Counted from the stretch's first letter, positions 37,743-47,260 are shown. The stretch is 64,000 nt of DNA from Hymenobacter radiodurans (GCF_004355185.1 NZ_CP037922.1:3070001-3134000), one strand, 5' to 3'. Notes: generated by a model from the sequence alone, not told the origin. A program made the numbers and translations.

Positions 37743-39851
37743 ATGGAAAAAACGCTCACCTTTCAGCACGTCAGTTACTTGTGGGATGAGGCCCAAGCGG
37801 CGGCACTAGCCAGCGACGAAGTAGCGCTATTCATTTACCGCTCCAACCTGCTCGGGGCCGATTTGCGCCTGACCAACTACGCGGGCGGCAATACCTCCGT
37901 TAAAATCACCGAAACTGACCCCGTAACTGGCGAGCAAGTGCCCGTGATGTGGGTAAAAGGCTCGGGCGGCGACATCGGCACTCTCACCAAAGCCGGCTGC
38001 GCCAACCTTTACGTCGAGAAACTGCACCAACTGAAAAACCGCTACCGCGGCCTGGAGCACGAAGACGAGATGGTAGAACTGTTCAACCATTGCCTCTTCG
38101 ACCCCAAGTGCGCCGCGCCCTCCATTGATACGCCCCTGCACGGCCTGCTGCCTTTCAAGCATATCGACCACCTTCACCCCGATGCACTCATTGCCATTGC
38201 CGCCAGCCAAGACGGGGAGCAAATCATGCGCGAGATCTGGGGCGACACGATGGCGTGGCTGCCCTGGCAGCGACCCGGCTTCGATCTGGGCTTACAGCTC
38301 GAAAAAGTAGTGTTGGAAAACCCCAACCTGCGCGGCGTAATTCTCGGCGGACACGGCTTGTTTACCTGGGGCGACACGTCGTACGAGTCGTACATGAACA
38401 CCTTAGAAGTAATTGAGCAAGCCGCTGCTTATCTGGAAAGCAACTACGGTAAGCAAAAGCCTGTATTTGGTGGCGTAAAGCTCTCGAATGGCCCCGATGC
38501 AGCCACGCGCAAGCAGCAAGCTGCTGCTATTATGCCTACGCTGCGCGGCTTGGCATCCGGCCACCGTCGGATGCTGGGTCACTTTACCGATGATCCGCGC
38601 GTGCTGGAGTTTGTGAACTCGAACGACTTAGCGCGTTTGGCGCAAAAAGGCACCAGCTGCCCCGACCACTTCCTGCGCACCAAAATTCGCCCCCTGGTCC
38701 TCGACCCGGAGGTGATGAGCCAGCCATTGGCGGAAGTAAAAACCTATTTGCAAGAGCATTTTGCGGCCTACCGCCAAGATTATGCGGCCTATTATGAGCG
38801 TAGCAAGCACGCCAACAGCCCGGCCATGCGCGACGCCAATCCGGTTATCATTTTATGGCCCGGTGTGGGCATGTTTGCCTTCGCTAAAGATAAGCAGACG
38901 GCTCGTGTAGCCGCCGAGTTCTACACCAACGCTATCAACGTGATGAAGGGCGCGGAAGCGGTGAGCACCTACGTTGGTTTGCCTGAGCAGGAAGCGTTTG
39001 ACATTGAATACTGGTTGCTGGAAGAAGCTAAGCTCCAGCGCATGGCGCCCCCTAAGTCGCTCTCGGGGAAGGTGGCCTTTGTTACGGGTGGTACGGGCGG
39101 TATCGGCAAAGCAATATGCGAGGCCCTGCTGCAACAGGGTGCTTGCATCGTCGCTGCCGACCGTGCCGACCTGGACGAAACCCAAGCCGATTTGCGCAAG
39201 CAATATGGCAAAGACAGCTCTTTGGCCGTAGGCATTGAAGTTACGAGCGCAGACGGTATTGCCGAGGCCCTGCGCCAGAGCGTACTGCAATTTGGCGGCG
39301 TGGATATCATTGTCAACTGCGCGGGGCTGAGCATTTCCAAGCCTTTGGCCGAGACCACGCAAGCCGACTGGGATATCCTCAACGATGTGCTGGTGAAAGG
39401 TCAGTTTCTGGTGAGTCAGGCCGCTGTGGAGATTCTGCGCCAGCAGGCTTTAGGCGGAGATATTGTGAACATCGCCAGCAAAAATGGTCTGGTGGCTGGT
39501 CCGAACAACGTGGCCTATGGCACGGCCAAAGCAGCGCAGCTGCACATGTCGCGCCTCTTGGCCGCCGAGCTCGGCCCCGACAAGATTCGCGTGAACACCG
39601 TGAACCCCGATGCCGTGCTACGCGGCTCCAAAATCTGGGAAGGCGCTTGGGCACAAGGTCGCGCTAAGGCTTACGGTATTTCGGTGGAAGAATTGCCCCA
39701 GCACTACGCCAAGCGCACTTTACTCGGCGAAGAGTTATTGGCTGAAGACATTGCCAAAGCCGTGCGCGTGTTCGTCGATGGAAGCCTAAGCAAGTCTACG
39801 GGCAATGTGCTCAACGTTGATGGCGGCGTAGCGATGGCCTTCGTGCGCTAA
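37743..39851 (+). CDS. rhaEW: Bifunctional rhamnulose-1-phosphate aldolase / L-lactaldehyde dehydrogenase
   Basis: This 702-residue cytoplasmic fusion starts at MEKTLTFQHV (37743); the longer open frame has no conserved sequence before it. The N-terminal ~400 residues are a class II aldolase/adducin domain with metal-site motifs HIDHLHPDALIAIA and GGHGLFTWGD. The C-terminal ~255 residues are a short-chain dehydrogenase with cofactor motif TGGTGGIG (near 448) and catalytic YGTAK (near 592). Together they would split L-rhamnulose-1-phosphate to dihydroxyacetone phosphate and L-lactaldehyde and oxidise the latter to L-lactate, as established for YuxG-type proteins. The nearby lutABC genes fit lactate as product. 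Confidence 0.92.
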   Translation: MEKTLTFQHVSYLWDEAQAAALASDEVALFIYRSNLLGADLRLTNYAGGNTSVKITETDPVTGEQVPVMWVKGSGGDIGTLTKAGCANLYVEKLHQLKNRYRGLEHEDEMVELFNHCLFDPKCAAPSIDTPLHGLLPFKHIDHLHPDALIAIAASQDGEQIMREIWGDTMAWLPWQRPGFDLGLQLEKVVLENPNLRGVILGGHGLFTWGDTSYESYMNTLEVIEQAAAYLESNYGKQKPVFGGVKLSNGPDAATRKQQAAAIMPTLRGLASGHRRMLGHFTDDPRVLEFVNSNDLARLAQKGTSCPDHFLRTKIRPLVLDPEVMSQPLAEVKTYLQEHFAAYRQDYAAYYERSKHANSPAMRDANPVIILWPGVGMFAFAKDKQTARVAAEFYTNAINVMKGAEAVSTYVGLPEQEAFDIEYWLLEEAKLQRMAPPKSLSGKVAFVTGGTGGIGKAICEALLQQGACIVAADRADLDETQADLRKQYGKDSSLAVGIEVTSADGIAEALRQSVLQFGGVDIIVNCAGLSISKPLAETTQADWDILNDVLVKGQFLVSQAAVEILRQQALGGDIVNIASKNGLVAGPNNVAYGTAKAAQLHMSRLLAAELGPDKIRVNTVNPDAVLRGSKIWEGAWAQGRAKAYGISVEELPQHYAKRTLLGEELLAEDIAKAVRVFVDGSLSKSTGNVLNVDGGVAMAFVR

Positions 39852-39864
39852 ACGAATAAGATAG

Positions 39865-39905
39865 AAAAGAAGGGCCGGCTTAGTAGTCGGCCCTTCTTTT
39901 TTTGT
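39865..39905 (+). terminator. Intrinsic terminator after the RhaEW gene
   Basis: GAAGGGCCG pairs with CGGCCCTTC around a nine-base loop, flanked by A and T tracts, about 15 bases past the stop. Confidence 0.88.
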
Positions 39906-40014
39906 CCTCGCAAAAATTCTATGCGCTATGTATCAGGTGTGTTCGATTAAACACGCAGAAATCTAACGACCTAAGCCGGATCCTACCGGGGGATTTTTTG
40001 CAAGACGTGAATTG

Positions 40015-40028
40015 CGGGAACGTTCCCG
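40015..40028. promoter_or_regulatory. Perfect palindrome upstream of the GntR-type regulator
   Basis: CGGGAACGTTCCCG is a perfect 14-base palindrome located 174 bases before the regulator gene, inside the 350-base gap 39852-40201 that otherwise holds only the upstream terminator. It is unlike the CAGGA tandem arrays and may be the regulator's own autoregulatory site. Confidence 0.4.
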
Positions 40029-40201
40029 GCAACGATGGCATAATGAAATCCAGTCAATCGTTTCCAATTGAACTTTAATCTCCTTAATTTAAGCCTAGGT
40101 AGCTTAATTGCACCTGAACCGTATGCCGCAGACACACGAAAAAAGCGAATGATTTTCCGTGTTTTCTCTCAGCGCTAGTTTCTCCCACCCAACTATCCGC
40201 T

Positions 40202-41245
40202 ATGGCCGTCTTACTTCCGCCTAATCAGAGCATGTACAAGTTGCAGTTTAAGCCTTTCGACAAAACCCCTAAGTACAAGCAGATTGTGCAGTCGGTGATA
40301 ACCGATATTGAGCGGGGAACCCTAAAGAAAGGCGACCAACTGCCCTCCATCAGTGAGCTAAGCGCCGAATACTACCTGGCCCGCGACACCGTCGAAAAAG
40401 CGTATCGGGAGCTGCGGGAGCGGGGTTTTTGCACTTCGGTGCAGGGCAAGGGCTACTACGTGCAGGCCACTGATGCCACCAAGATCAAAATCCTGCTGGT
40501 ATTCAACAAGCTCAGCTCCTACAAGAAGATCATCTATTACGCTTTCCTGCAAGCCCTGGGCGACCGCGCTACCGTCGATCTACAAATTCATCACTACAGC
40601 GCCCACCTGTTTCAGGAAATAATTGAGAAGAACCTGGGCAAGTACAACTACTATGTGGTGATGCCCCACTTTGCACTCGATCTGGATAAAGCCGACTACC
40701 GAAGCGTTCTTAATTCCATTCCCGCAAACGAATTAGTACTGCTCGATAAGGACCTGCCCGACATAAAACGCGATGTACTGACCGTATATCAGGACTTCGA
40801 CAAGGACATTTTTACGGCCTTGGAAGGCGTGCAGGATTTGCTGGAAAAATACGAGCGCATGGTGCTGGTACTGCCCAGCGTCGGCAACAATTATCCGGTG
40901 GAAATTGCTTGGGGTTTTCGCACGTTTTGCATCAACTACAACAAGGGTTTTTCGGTCAAGGAAAACGCCATAAATGAAGTGCTGGAAGCCGGCACCGCTT
41001 ACGTAGTAGTGGAGACTACTGACCTGGCAGAACTGATGAAAAAAGTACGTCAAACGCCTTTCTTGCTGGGTCGCGAAATCGGTATTTTATCGTTCAATGC
41101 CAGCACGCTGAAGGAGCTGTTGGGCATTACGGTTATCACCACTGATTTTGAGGCTATGGGCCGCACGGCCGCGGAGCTTTTGCTTGAGAAGCAGCGCGTA
41201 AAAGTCAAGAATCCATTCTACACCATTCGGCGCGGGTCGTTGTAA
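40202..41245 (+). CDS. GntR-family transcriptional regulator with periplasmic-binding-protein-like sensor domain
   Basis: This 347-residue regulator starts at ATG 40202; an alternative at 40232 (MYKLQFKPF) is also reasonable. The winged-helix DNA-binding part (about 20-90) reads KYKQIVQSVITDIERGTLKKGDQLPSISELSAEYYLARDTVEKAYRELRERGF and ends in a VQGKGYYV wing. The rest resembles a LacI/periplasmic-binding-protein sugar sensor ('YVVMPHFALDL', 'MVLVLPSVGNNYPVEIAWGF', 'TVITTDFEAMGRTAAELLLEK'). The AraR-like architecture and its place between the rhamnose aldolase and isomerase genes make it the prime candidate for the rhamnose regulator. Whether it binds the CAGGA arrays or the 40015 palindrome is open. 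Confidence 0.87.
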   Translation: MAVLLPPNQSMYKLQFKPFDKTPKYKQIVQSVITDIERGTLKKGDQLPSISELSAEYYLARDTVEKAYRELRERGFCTSVQGKGYYVQATDATKIKILLVFNKLSSYKKIIYYAFLQALGDRATVDLQIHHYSAHLFQEIIEKNLGKYNYYVVMPHFALDLDKADYRSVLNSIPANELVLLDKDLPDIKRDVLTVYQDFDKDIFTALEGVQDLLEKYERMVLVLPSVGNNYPVEIAWGFRTFCINYNKGFSVKENAINEVLEAGTAYVVVETTDLAELMKKVRQTPFLLGREIGILSFNASTLKELLGITVITTDFEAMGRTAAELLLEKQRVKVKNPFYTIRRGSL

Positions 41246-41411
41246 GAGCAGTAGTCTCAAAAAGACCCTTTCTGCTCATCGGGGGCTTTTTTTGTAGAGA
41301 AACATAGTTGTGTCTCGTCGTTGCGTAGCACAACGTTCTACTTAAACCGTTCAATGCGGAGAGGCAAAGTAAAGTGCCTCAATTCCGTATTGACAACACG
41401 AATTAGTTCAG

Positions 41412-41450
41412 GGCGAGGAGAAGCAACTGAGTGCTTCTCCTCGCCTTTTT
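41412..41450. terminator. Intrinsic terminator between regulator and isomerase genes
   Basis: GGCGAGGAGAAGCA pairs with TGCTTCTCCTCGCC around a six-base loop, followed by T6. It lies within the 407-base gap 41246-41652, which otherwise shows only the CAGGA operator copy. Confidence 0.85.
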
Positions 41451-41511
41451 TCTCTCACTTAATAGGCCAGTAGTTTGGGGCAGATTTAATCCAGTAAAAA
41501 AGCCCCCCGCA

Positions 41512-41527
41512 CAGGAGAGTTCAGAAC
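41512..41527 (+). promoter_or_regulatory. CAGGA-type tandem operator before the rhamnose isomerase gene
   Basis: CAGGAGAGTTCAGAAC: the first half-site is canonical, the second degenerate, 10 bases apart and followed in register by CAGTTTGGG. About 126 bases upstream of the isomerase start. Confidence 0.55.
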
Positions 41528-41652
41528 AGTTTGGGCGGACAATGGTGCTAGGTTGCTTCTCTGAAAAAAGCTGTGTTTTTAGTCTGGGTGGCTAACCTGC
41601 TAAACCGAAGCTGCCCGACCCTGATCTTCCCACTATCGACCCCTACCCTACT

Positions 41653-42933
41653 ATGCTTTCCGACCAACAAATTCAGGACCTTAACCAACCGCTGTTGAGT
41701 GAGCACCAGCTCCGCTTCAGCTATCTGGCCGACATGCTGGCCCGCCGTAGCCTCGACGCGCAAGATGTGATCCGGCAGCTCGTTGAATTTCAGGTAGCTA
41801 TTCCAAGCTGGGCCCTGGGTACGGGCGGCACGCGCTTTGGGCGCTACCCATCGGGGGGCGAACCGCGCAGCCTTGAGGAGAAGATTAGTGATGTGGCACT
41901 ACTTAATCGTCTTAATCGCTCTTCGAACTCGATTTCCCTGCATATTCCGTGGGATATTCCGAAGGATATTGCCGCGCTCCAGCAGCAACTGCAAGCGGAA
42001 GGGCTGACAATTGATTCGATGAACTCGAATACGTTTCAGGACCAGAAAGACCAGCCAGTATCTTACAAGTTTGGCTCGCTGAGTCACACGGAAGAAGGTG
42101 TTCGGCAGCAGGCCATTCAGCATAATATTGAGTGCGTAGAATACGGCAAGCAGCTGGGGGCCAAAATTCATACGGTGTGGCTCGCTGATGGCTCTAATTT
42201 TCCGGGTCAGCAACACCTGCGCCGCGCGTATCAGCGCACGGCCGAATCGTTGGCCAGCATCTACGAAGCCATGCCTTCGGACATGACGATGCTGATCGAG
42301 TACAAACCTTACGAGCCGCACTTCTACTCCATGGTTATTCCGGATTGGGGCACGTCGTATTCGCTGTGTCAGTATCTGGGCAAGAATGCACAAGTGTTGG
42401 TTGATTTAGGCCATCATTTACCGAACACCAATATTGAGCAGATTGTGGGCCGCTTGCTGCATTTCGGGCGTTTGGGGGGCTTTCACTTCAACGGGTCCAT
42501 GTACGGCGACGACGACCTGACCACGGGCAGCATCAAGCCGTATCAGCTCTTCCTGATTTTCAACGAGCTGGTAGATGGCGCTCAGGACACGGCCGTGACG
42601 AACCCAGCTGTAGCCTACATGATTGACGCCAGCCACAACACCAAAGATCCGCTGGAAGACTTGCTCCAATCGGTGGAAAGCATCCTAGGAGCTTACGCCA
42701 AAGCCTTACTGGTAGACCGCGCAGCCCTGCAAGAAGCCCAGGATAATAATGACGTGGTGCGGGCCGAAGAAATCCTGCGCGACGCCTTCCTCACCGATGT
42801 ACGGCCGCTTGTGGCCGAAGCCTACAGCCAAGGTGGCGGGGCGCTCAACCCCATTGCGGCCTACCGCGCCGGCAAAATTCGGGAGCAGCTTATTCAGCAA
42901 CGCGGCAAATTCAGTCTGTCTACTGGCTTATGA
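41653..42933 (+). CDS. rhaI: L-rhamnose / sugar isomerase
   Basis: This 426-residue cytoplasmic TIM-barrel isomerase of the RhaI type (as in Pseudomonas stutzeri, distinct from E. coli RhaA) converts L-rhamnose to L-rhamnulose with metal ions. Family elements are VAIPSWALGTGGTRFGRYP, SISLHIPWDIP, a metal-ligand Glu in LIEYKPYEPHFYS near residue 216, DLGHHLPNTNIEQIV near 250 and GGFHFNGSMYGDDDL. It overlaps the kinase gene by four bases (ATGA), suggesting translational coupling. A terminator upstream separates it from the regulator, so it probably starts its own transcript. Confidence 0.93.
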   Translation: MLSDQQIQDLNQPLLSEHQLRFSYLADMLARRSLDAQDVIRQLVEFQVAIPSWALGTGGTRFGRYPSGGEPRSLEEKISDVALLNRLNRSSNSISLHIPWDIPKDIAALQQQLQAEGLTIDSMNSNTFQDQKDQPVSYKFGSLSHTEEGVRQQAIQHNIECVEYGKQLGAKIHTVWLADGSNFPGQQHLRRAYQRTAESLASIYEAMPSDMTMLIEYKPYEPHFYSMVIPDWGTSYSLCQYLGKNAQVLVDLGHHLPNTNIEQIVGRLLHFGRLGGFHFNGSMYGDDDLTTGSIKPYQLFLIFNELVDGAQDTAVTNPAVAYMIDASHNTKDPLEDLLQSVESILGAYAKALLVDRAALQEAQDNNDVVRAEEILRDAFLTDVRPLVAEAYSQGGGALNPIAAYRAGKIREQLIQQRGKFSLSTGL

Positions 42934-44258
42934 AAAAGTCTATCTACGCCGTGTTTGATGTTGGCAAGACCAACAAAAAAGTCTTGCTTTTCGATGAGGA
43001 TCGGCAGATCATTGACGAGCACCAGCAGGTATGTCTGGAAACCGTAGATGAGGAAGGATTTCCGTGCGAAACGCTCACGCGGCTTTCGCAGTGGGTGCAG
43101 GACCGCTGGCACGCTCTGCGACATAATCCGCACTACAATCTGAAGGGAGTGAATTTCACTTCCTACGGCGCCAGCTTTGTGCACCTTGGCGCCAATGGGC
43201 AGCCCATATTGCCGCTCTACAATTACCTAAAGCCGATGCCACCAGCCTTGATGGCTCAGTTTTACGCTGAGCTTGATCAGGGCCCCGTTGACTTTGCTAC
43301 GGCTACCTGCTCGCCGCAAATGGGAATGCTTAACTCCGGTATGCAGCTGTATTGGCTCAAGCAAACCAAGCCCGAGCATTACGCTCGCATTCGTACGTCG
43401 CTGCATTTGCCGCAGTATCTCTCGTACCTGATTAGCGGTGAAGCTTTTAGCGATTATACCTCCGTCGGTTGCCACACGGGCCTCTGGGATTTCAAGCGCA
43501 ACCAATACCACGACTGGGTATACCGCGAGGGCATCGACGACAAATTAGCCCCCCTGACTAAAGACTCGATTGCTTCCGTGGTCGATGGCATTTTGGTGGG
43601 CGTTGGCTTGCATGATAGCTCGGCGGCGTTGCTCCCGTATATGCAACAGGATGAGAAGCCTTTCCTGTTAATTTCAACGGGCACCTGGGCTGTGACGCTT
43701 AGTCCCTTCAATCGAGAGCCACTCACGCCGGAGCTGTTGCGCCGCGACTGCCTGAGTTTCCTTTCGCCCAAGGGCGAGATGACTAAAGCATCACGGGTAT
43801 TTTTCGGTCGCGAGCATGACTTTCAGGTGCAGCGTATTGCTCACCACTTTCACGTAAAGCCCGATTTTTACCACTCCTTGATGCTGGCCCGGCCTTACGA
43901 TGAAGCCTCGCATGACTTTCAGCCGTGGTGCATGCGCGGCACCGGTCCCTTCCCGGAGCGGCACGCGAAAGAGTGGGATCTATCGGGCTTTACTACTGCG
44001 GGTGATGCATACCATCACCTCATGCACGGCCTCATGGATATTCTCACCGAATCCATCAACCTGATTCGGCGCGACGAGAAGCTGATTTACGTGGATGGTG
44101 GCTTCGCCCGCAACCCGTTGTTCATGCAGATTCTCGGCTGGAATTTCCCCGACGCGAAAATCAAGACTCTGGAAGTACCTCAAGCTACTGCCCTTGGTGC
44201 CTTGATTCATTTAGAACAAGGTGAAGCTTGGAAGAAAACGCAATTGCTATTCTCCTAA
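42930..44258 (+). CDS. FGGY-family carbohydrate kinase, probable rhamnulokinase
   Basis: This 442-residue cytoplasmic kinase of the FGGY family (actin-like ATPase fold) probably phosphorylates L-rhamnulose to L-rhamnulose-1-phosphate. The phosphate-1-type motif YAVFDVGKTNKKVLLFD is at residues 6-22. The second domain has LISTGTWAVTLSPFNREPL and the adenosine-site segment YVDGGFARNPLFMQILGWNFPDAKI, followed by PQATALGALIHL. The ATGA overlap with the isomerase and lack of another kinase in the pathway support the role. It is not close enough to E. coli RhaB for me to use that symbol. A composite hairpin lies 18 bases downstream. Confidence 0.88.
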   Translation: MKKSIYAVFDVGKTNKKVLLFDEDRQIIDEHQQVCLETVDEEGFPCETLTRLSQWVQDRWHALRHNPHYNLKGVNFTSYGASFVHLGANGQPILPLYNYLKPMPPALMAQFYAELDQGPVDFATATCSPQMGMLNSGMQLYWLKQTKPEHYARIRTSLHLPQYLSYLISGEAFSDYTSVGCHTGLWDFKRNQYHDWVYREGIDDKLAPLTKDSIASVVDGILVGVGLHDSSAALLPYMQQDEKPFLLISTGTWAVTLSPFNREPLTPELLRRDCLSFLSPKGEMTKASRVFFGREHDFQVQRIAHHFHVKPDFYHSLMLARPYDEASHDFQPWCMRGTGPFPERHAKEWDLSGFTTAGDAYHHLMHGLMDILTESINLIRRDEKLIYVDGGFARNPLFMQILGWNFPDAKIKTLEVPQATALGALIHLEQGEAWKKTQLLFS

Positions 44259-44275
44259 TATCCACAACGACAATT

Positions 44276-44546
44276 CCCCTCCTCATCTGAGGAGGGGACG
44301 CCGCGCTAACAGCGCGGCTGGGGTGGTTGAGGGCGTGGCTGATGTTGTTTGGAAGGTTACAAAGGCGGTCATGCAGAGCAGAGCGAAGCATCTCGCGTGC
44401 TGACGAAAGGTTAGTAACATAACGGAACAAGCTACTTCGCTTTGCTCTGCATAAAGTTCAGCCAAACACCTAAACAACATCAGCCACGAGCTCAACCACC
44501 CCAGCTTCGGCTTCGCCAAAGCATCCCCTCCTCATCCGAGGAGGGG
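44276..44546. repeat. Composite intergenic repeat, family B (copy 2) with a family-A hairpin nested inside
   Basis: The outer ends are CCCCTCCTCATCTGAGGAGG and a near-identical right copy. Moving inward, GCGCGGCTGGGGTGGTTGA, the CTGATGTTGTTTGG segment and their rough complements (AAACAACATCAG, CTCAACCACCCCAG) form long inverted arms. The apex is a family-A hairpin (44367-44453, GGTCATGCAGAGCA to GCTCTGCATAA). The repeat fills nearly the whole 320-base gap between the kinase and lutA. Confidence 0.87.
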
Positions 44547-44578
44547 AGCTTCGTCCTGAATTCATCTCTTTCCTCTTC

Positions 44579-45319
44579 ATGAAAGTTGCTTTATTCATTC
44601 CCTGTTACGTTGATCAGTTTTATCCGCAAGTAGGTATTGCTACCTATCAATTGCTGCAAAAACTGGGGATACAGGCTGCCTTCCCGCAGAAGCAAACCTG
44701 CTGCGGCCAGCCGATGGCTAACAGCGGCTGTGAGCAGGACGCTATTCCCGTTTACCATCACTTCGTCGATACCTTTCAGGGCTACGACTACGTCGTAGCG
44801 CCAGCGGGCAGCTGCGTGTATCATGTGCGCAAGCATTTCAATATTATCGAGCAGACTCCGGCTGTGCAACATGTGCGCGAGACCACTTACGATCTGATTG
44901 ATTTTATCACTACTATTCTCGGCGTCACGGAAATACCAGGTGTATTTCCGCACAAAGTAGGTTTGCACCTGAGCTGCCACGGACAGCGCGGTTTGCACCA
45001 AGCAAATGAATCGGAAATAACCCCAGTTCGCGATGGGTATTTGCGGCGTCTGCTAAAGTCCCTAGATGGCATTGAGCTAACGGAACTCGACCGCAACGAT
45101 GAGTGCTGCGGATTTGGTGGCACTTTCTGCGTGTCGGAGGCCGCTATTTCGGCGCGCATGGGGCAGGACAGAGTGCAGGATCACCTACGAAACGGCACGC
45201 GGGTGCTTACGGGCGGCGATATGTCGTGCCTGATGCACTTGGAGGGCATTGTGCGACGCCAAAAGCTACCCATGCGGGTGATGCACGCCGCCGAAATATT
45301 GAATGGCACCATCTTATGA
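44579..45319 (+). CDS. lutA: L-lactate utilisation protein LutA-type, cysteine-rich CCG-domain subunit
   Basis: This 246-residue subunit of the LutABC (YkgEFG) iron-sulfur L-lactate dehydrogenase carries two cysteine-rich CCG modules, KQTCCGQPMANSG near residues 40-50 and NDECCGFGGTFCV near 178-190, with supporting cysteines in 'FIPCYVDQF' and 'LHLSCHGQRG'. It would help transfer electrons from lactate to the membrane quinone pool. The gene ends in an ATGA overlap with lutB. Its placement beside the rhamnose genes fits disposal of the L-lactate formed by the RhaEW-type enzyme. Confidence 0.93.
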   Translation: MKVALFIPCYVDQFYPQVGIATYQLLQKLGIQAAFPQKQTCCGQPMANSGCEQDAIPVYHHFVDTFQGYDYVVAPAGSCVYHVRKHFNIIEQTPAVQHVRETTYDLIDFITTILGVTEIPGVFPHKVGLHLSCHGQRGLHQANESEITPVRDGYLRRLLKSLDGIELTELDRNDECCGFGGTFCVSEAAISARMGQDRVQDHLRNGTRVLTGGDMSCLMHLEGIVRRQKLPMRVMHAAEILNGTIL

Positions 45320-46685
45320 GTCACCCCAAACGAGCGGAAGTCTTTACCCGCGATGCAGAGCGCACCACTTGGCACGATGAAACCTTGTGGTTTGTGCGCC
45401 AAAAGCGCGATAAGGCCGTGTATGCGGTGCCCGAGTTTCAGGAGCTGCGCGAGCTGGCCTCCCAGATCAAAACGCATACACTGAGCCGCCTAGCTGACTA
45501 CTTAGAGCAGTTCGAAGCGCAGGCCAAGGCAAATGGTGTGCACGTGCATTGGGCGGCCAACGCAGAAGAGCACAACGCCATTGTGCTCGATATTATTCGG
45601 CAGGAAAAGGCCAGCAGCATTGTCAAAAGCAAGTCGATGCTAACGGAAGAATGCCACCTAAATCCCTACCTGCTGCGCCACGGCGTGGAGATTGTGGATA
45701 CGGACTTGGGGAACGCATCGTGCAGTTGCGGCAAGAGTCGCCGAGCCACTTGGTGCTGCCGGCCATTCACTTGAAGAAGGAAGACGTGGGCGCCACGTTT
45801 TTTAAGCACTTGGGCACGGCGGAGGGCGAAGTCGATCCGCAGGTTCTCACCGAAGCGGCGCGTCAGCACTTACGCGCCAGGTTTTTGGCGGCTGAGATAG
45901 CTATTTCGGGGGTTAATTTTGCCATTGCCGAAACGGGCAGCATTGTCGTTTGCACCAACGAAGGCAACGCTGACTTGGCCGTTAACCTGGCGCGGGTGCA
46001 CATTGCCAGCATGGGCATTGAAAAGCTGATTCCCCGCCTTTCTGATCTAAGCGTGTTCACGCGCCTGCTGGCCCGTAGTGCCACTGGCCAGCCCGCCACT
46101 ACTTACACGTCGCACTTCAGCCGGCCTGCCGCGGGCAAGGAAATGCACGTGATTTTGGTAGATAATGGCCGCACGCAGCAGCTCGGTCGCCCCGATTTTC
46201 GGGCCTCCCTAAAGTGCATTCGGTGTGGTGCCTGCATGAATACCTGCCCAGTGTACCGCCGCAGCGGCGGCCACAGCTATGACTTCACCGTACCAGGGCC
46301 GATTGGGGCTATTCTGTCGCCCAACATCGACATGCGCCAGCATGCTTCGTTACCGTTTGCCTCCACGCTCTGTGGCTCCTGCACGGATGTGTGCCCGGTG
46401 AAGATTGATATTCACACCCAGCTTTACAAGTGGCGCCAAGTGATTGCGGCCGCTGATGAAATTCCGGCTAGTAAGAAGTGGAGCATGCGTCTGCTGAGTC
46501 GGGTGCTAGCCCGGCCGGGTATGTACGAGTTGGGGGGCAAATTTGCCCGCACGGGTCTGCGTTTTGTACCCCACGCCCTCACCCACGCACCCGGTTACAA
46601 CCCGTGGGCCATTGCCCGCGAACTACCCGAGCCGCCACCCCAAAGCTTCCGCGAATGGTTCAAGCAAACCAATCCCAAACCATGA
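45316..46685 (+). CDS. lutB: L-lactate utilisation protein LutB-type, iron-sulfur subunit (one-base frameshift)
   Basis: This protein has 456 residues after repair. The N-terminal part resembles the LutB/LUD domain (KSKSMLTEECHLNPYLLRHG, AIAETGSIVVCTNEGNADL). The C-terminus has two 4Fe-4S motifs, CIRCGACMNTCPVYR and CGSCTDVCPVK, followed by a helical region. The frame beginning at ATG 45316 shifts at a four-G run (45708-45711); adding one G joins VDTDLGE to RIVQLRQESPSH. It overlaps lutA and lutC by four bases at each end, an intact three-gene operon. It is the one break not in a five-base run. Confidence 0.92.
45708..45711 (+). other. One-base G-run contraction breaking lutB
   Basis: Four G where five are needed for the VDTDLGERIVQLRQ junction; otherwise the frame runs on only to 45774. 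Confidence 0.8.
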
Positions 46686-47251
46686 CGGCCACTTCTCGTG
46701 AGCGAATTCTGGCCGCGACCCGCGCCAATCACTTCGAAGAAAACCCATTACCTACCGTGCCTTCGTTTGATGGCAACAATACAGTGGAGCGCTTCACAGA
46801 AGTTCTGCAAAGCATTGGGGGGCAATTTGTGCGTGTTTCAGCGGGCCAATCACTCGCAGAAGTAGTACAGCGGCTTTTCCCATCTGCTGGTCCGCTCGCT
46901 TCTCCCCTGCTTCCCGCTACAATTTTCATCGACGAGCAAACGCCGACTGCTGTGCTCAACACGGTAGATGTGGCCGTGTTGGGGGGCGAATTCGGCGTAG
47001 CTGAAAATGCCTGCATTTGGCTACCCGAAGCAAACATGCTACACCGGGCTTTGCCCTTGATAACCCAACATCTGGTGCTCGTGCTTTCGCAGCAAAACAT
47101 TGTGGCTACCATGCACCAGGCTTATGCCCGAGTGCAAGACGTAGGTGGCTATGGCATGTTCATCGCGGGCCCATCCAAAACGGCTGATATTGAGCAGTCG
47201 TTGGTTATCGGAGCCCACGGTGCCCGTAGCCTTACCGTGCTTTTGTCTTAG
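46682..47251 (+). CDS. lutC: L-lactate utilisation protein LutC-type (LUD domain)
   Basis: This 189-residue LUD-domain protein is the third component of the LutABC lactate oxidation system. The start is ATG 46682 (MTATSRERILAAT), overlapping the lutB stop; a longer frame is an overlap shadow. Typical segments are VDVAVLGGEFGVAENACIWL and HLVLVLSQQNIVATMHQAYARV, then a closing GPSKTADIEQSLVIGAHGARSLTVLL. It contains two GGGGGGC runs, both in frame. A strong bidirectional terminator follows directly, ending the operon. Confidence 0.93.
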   Translation: MTATSRERILAATRANHFEENPLPTVPSFDGNNTVERFTEVLQSIGGQFVRVSAGQSLAEVVQRLFPSAGPLASPLLPATIFIDEQTPTAVLNTVDVAVLGGEFGVAENACIWLPEANMLHRALPLITQHLVLVLSQQNIVATMHQAYARVQDVGGYGMFIAGPSKTADIEQSLVIGAHGARSLTVLLS

Positions 47252-47260
47252 TACACGCCG

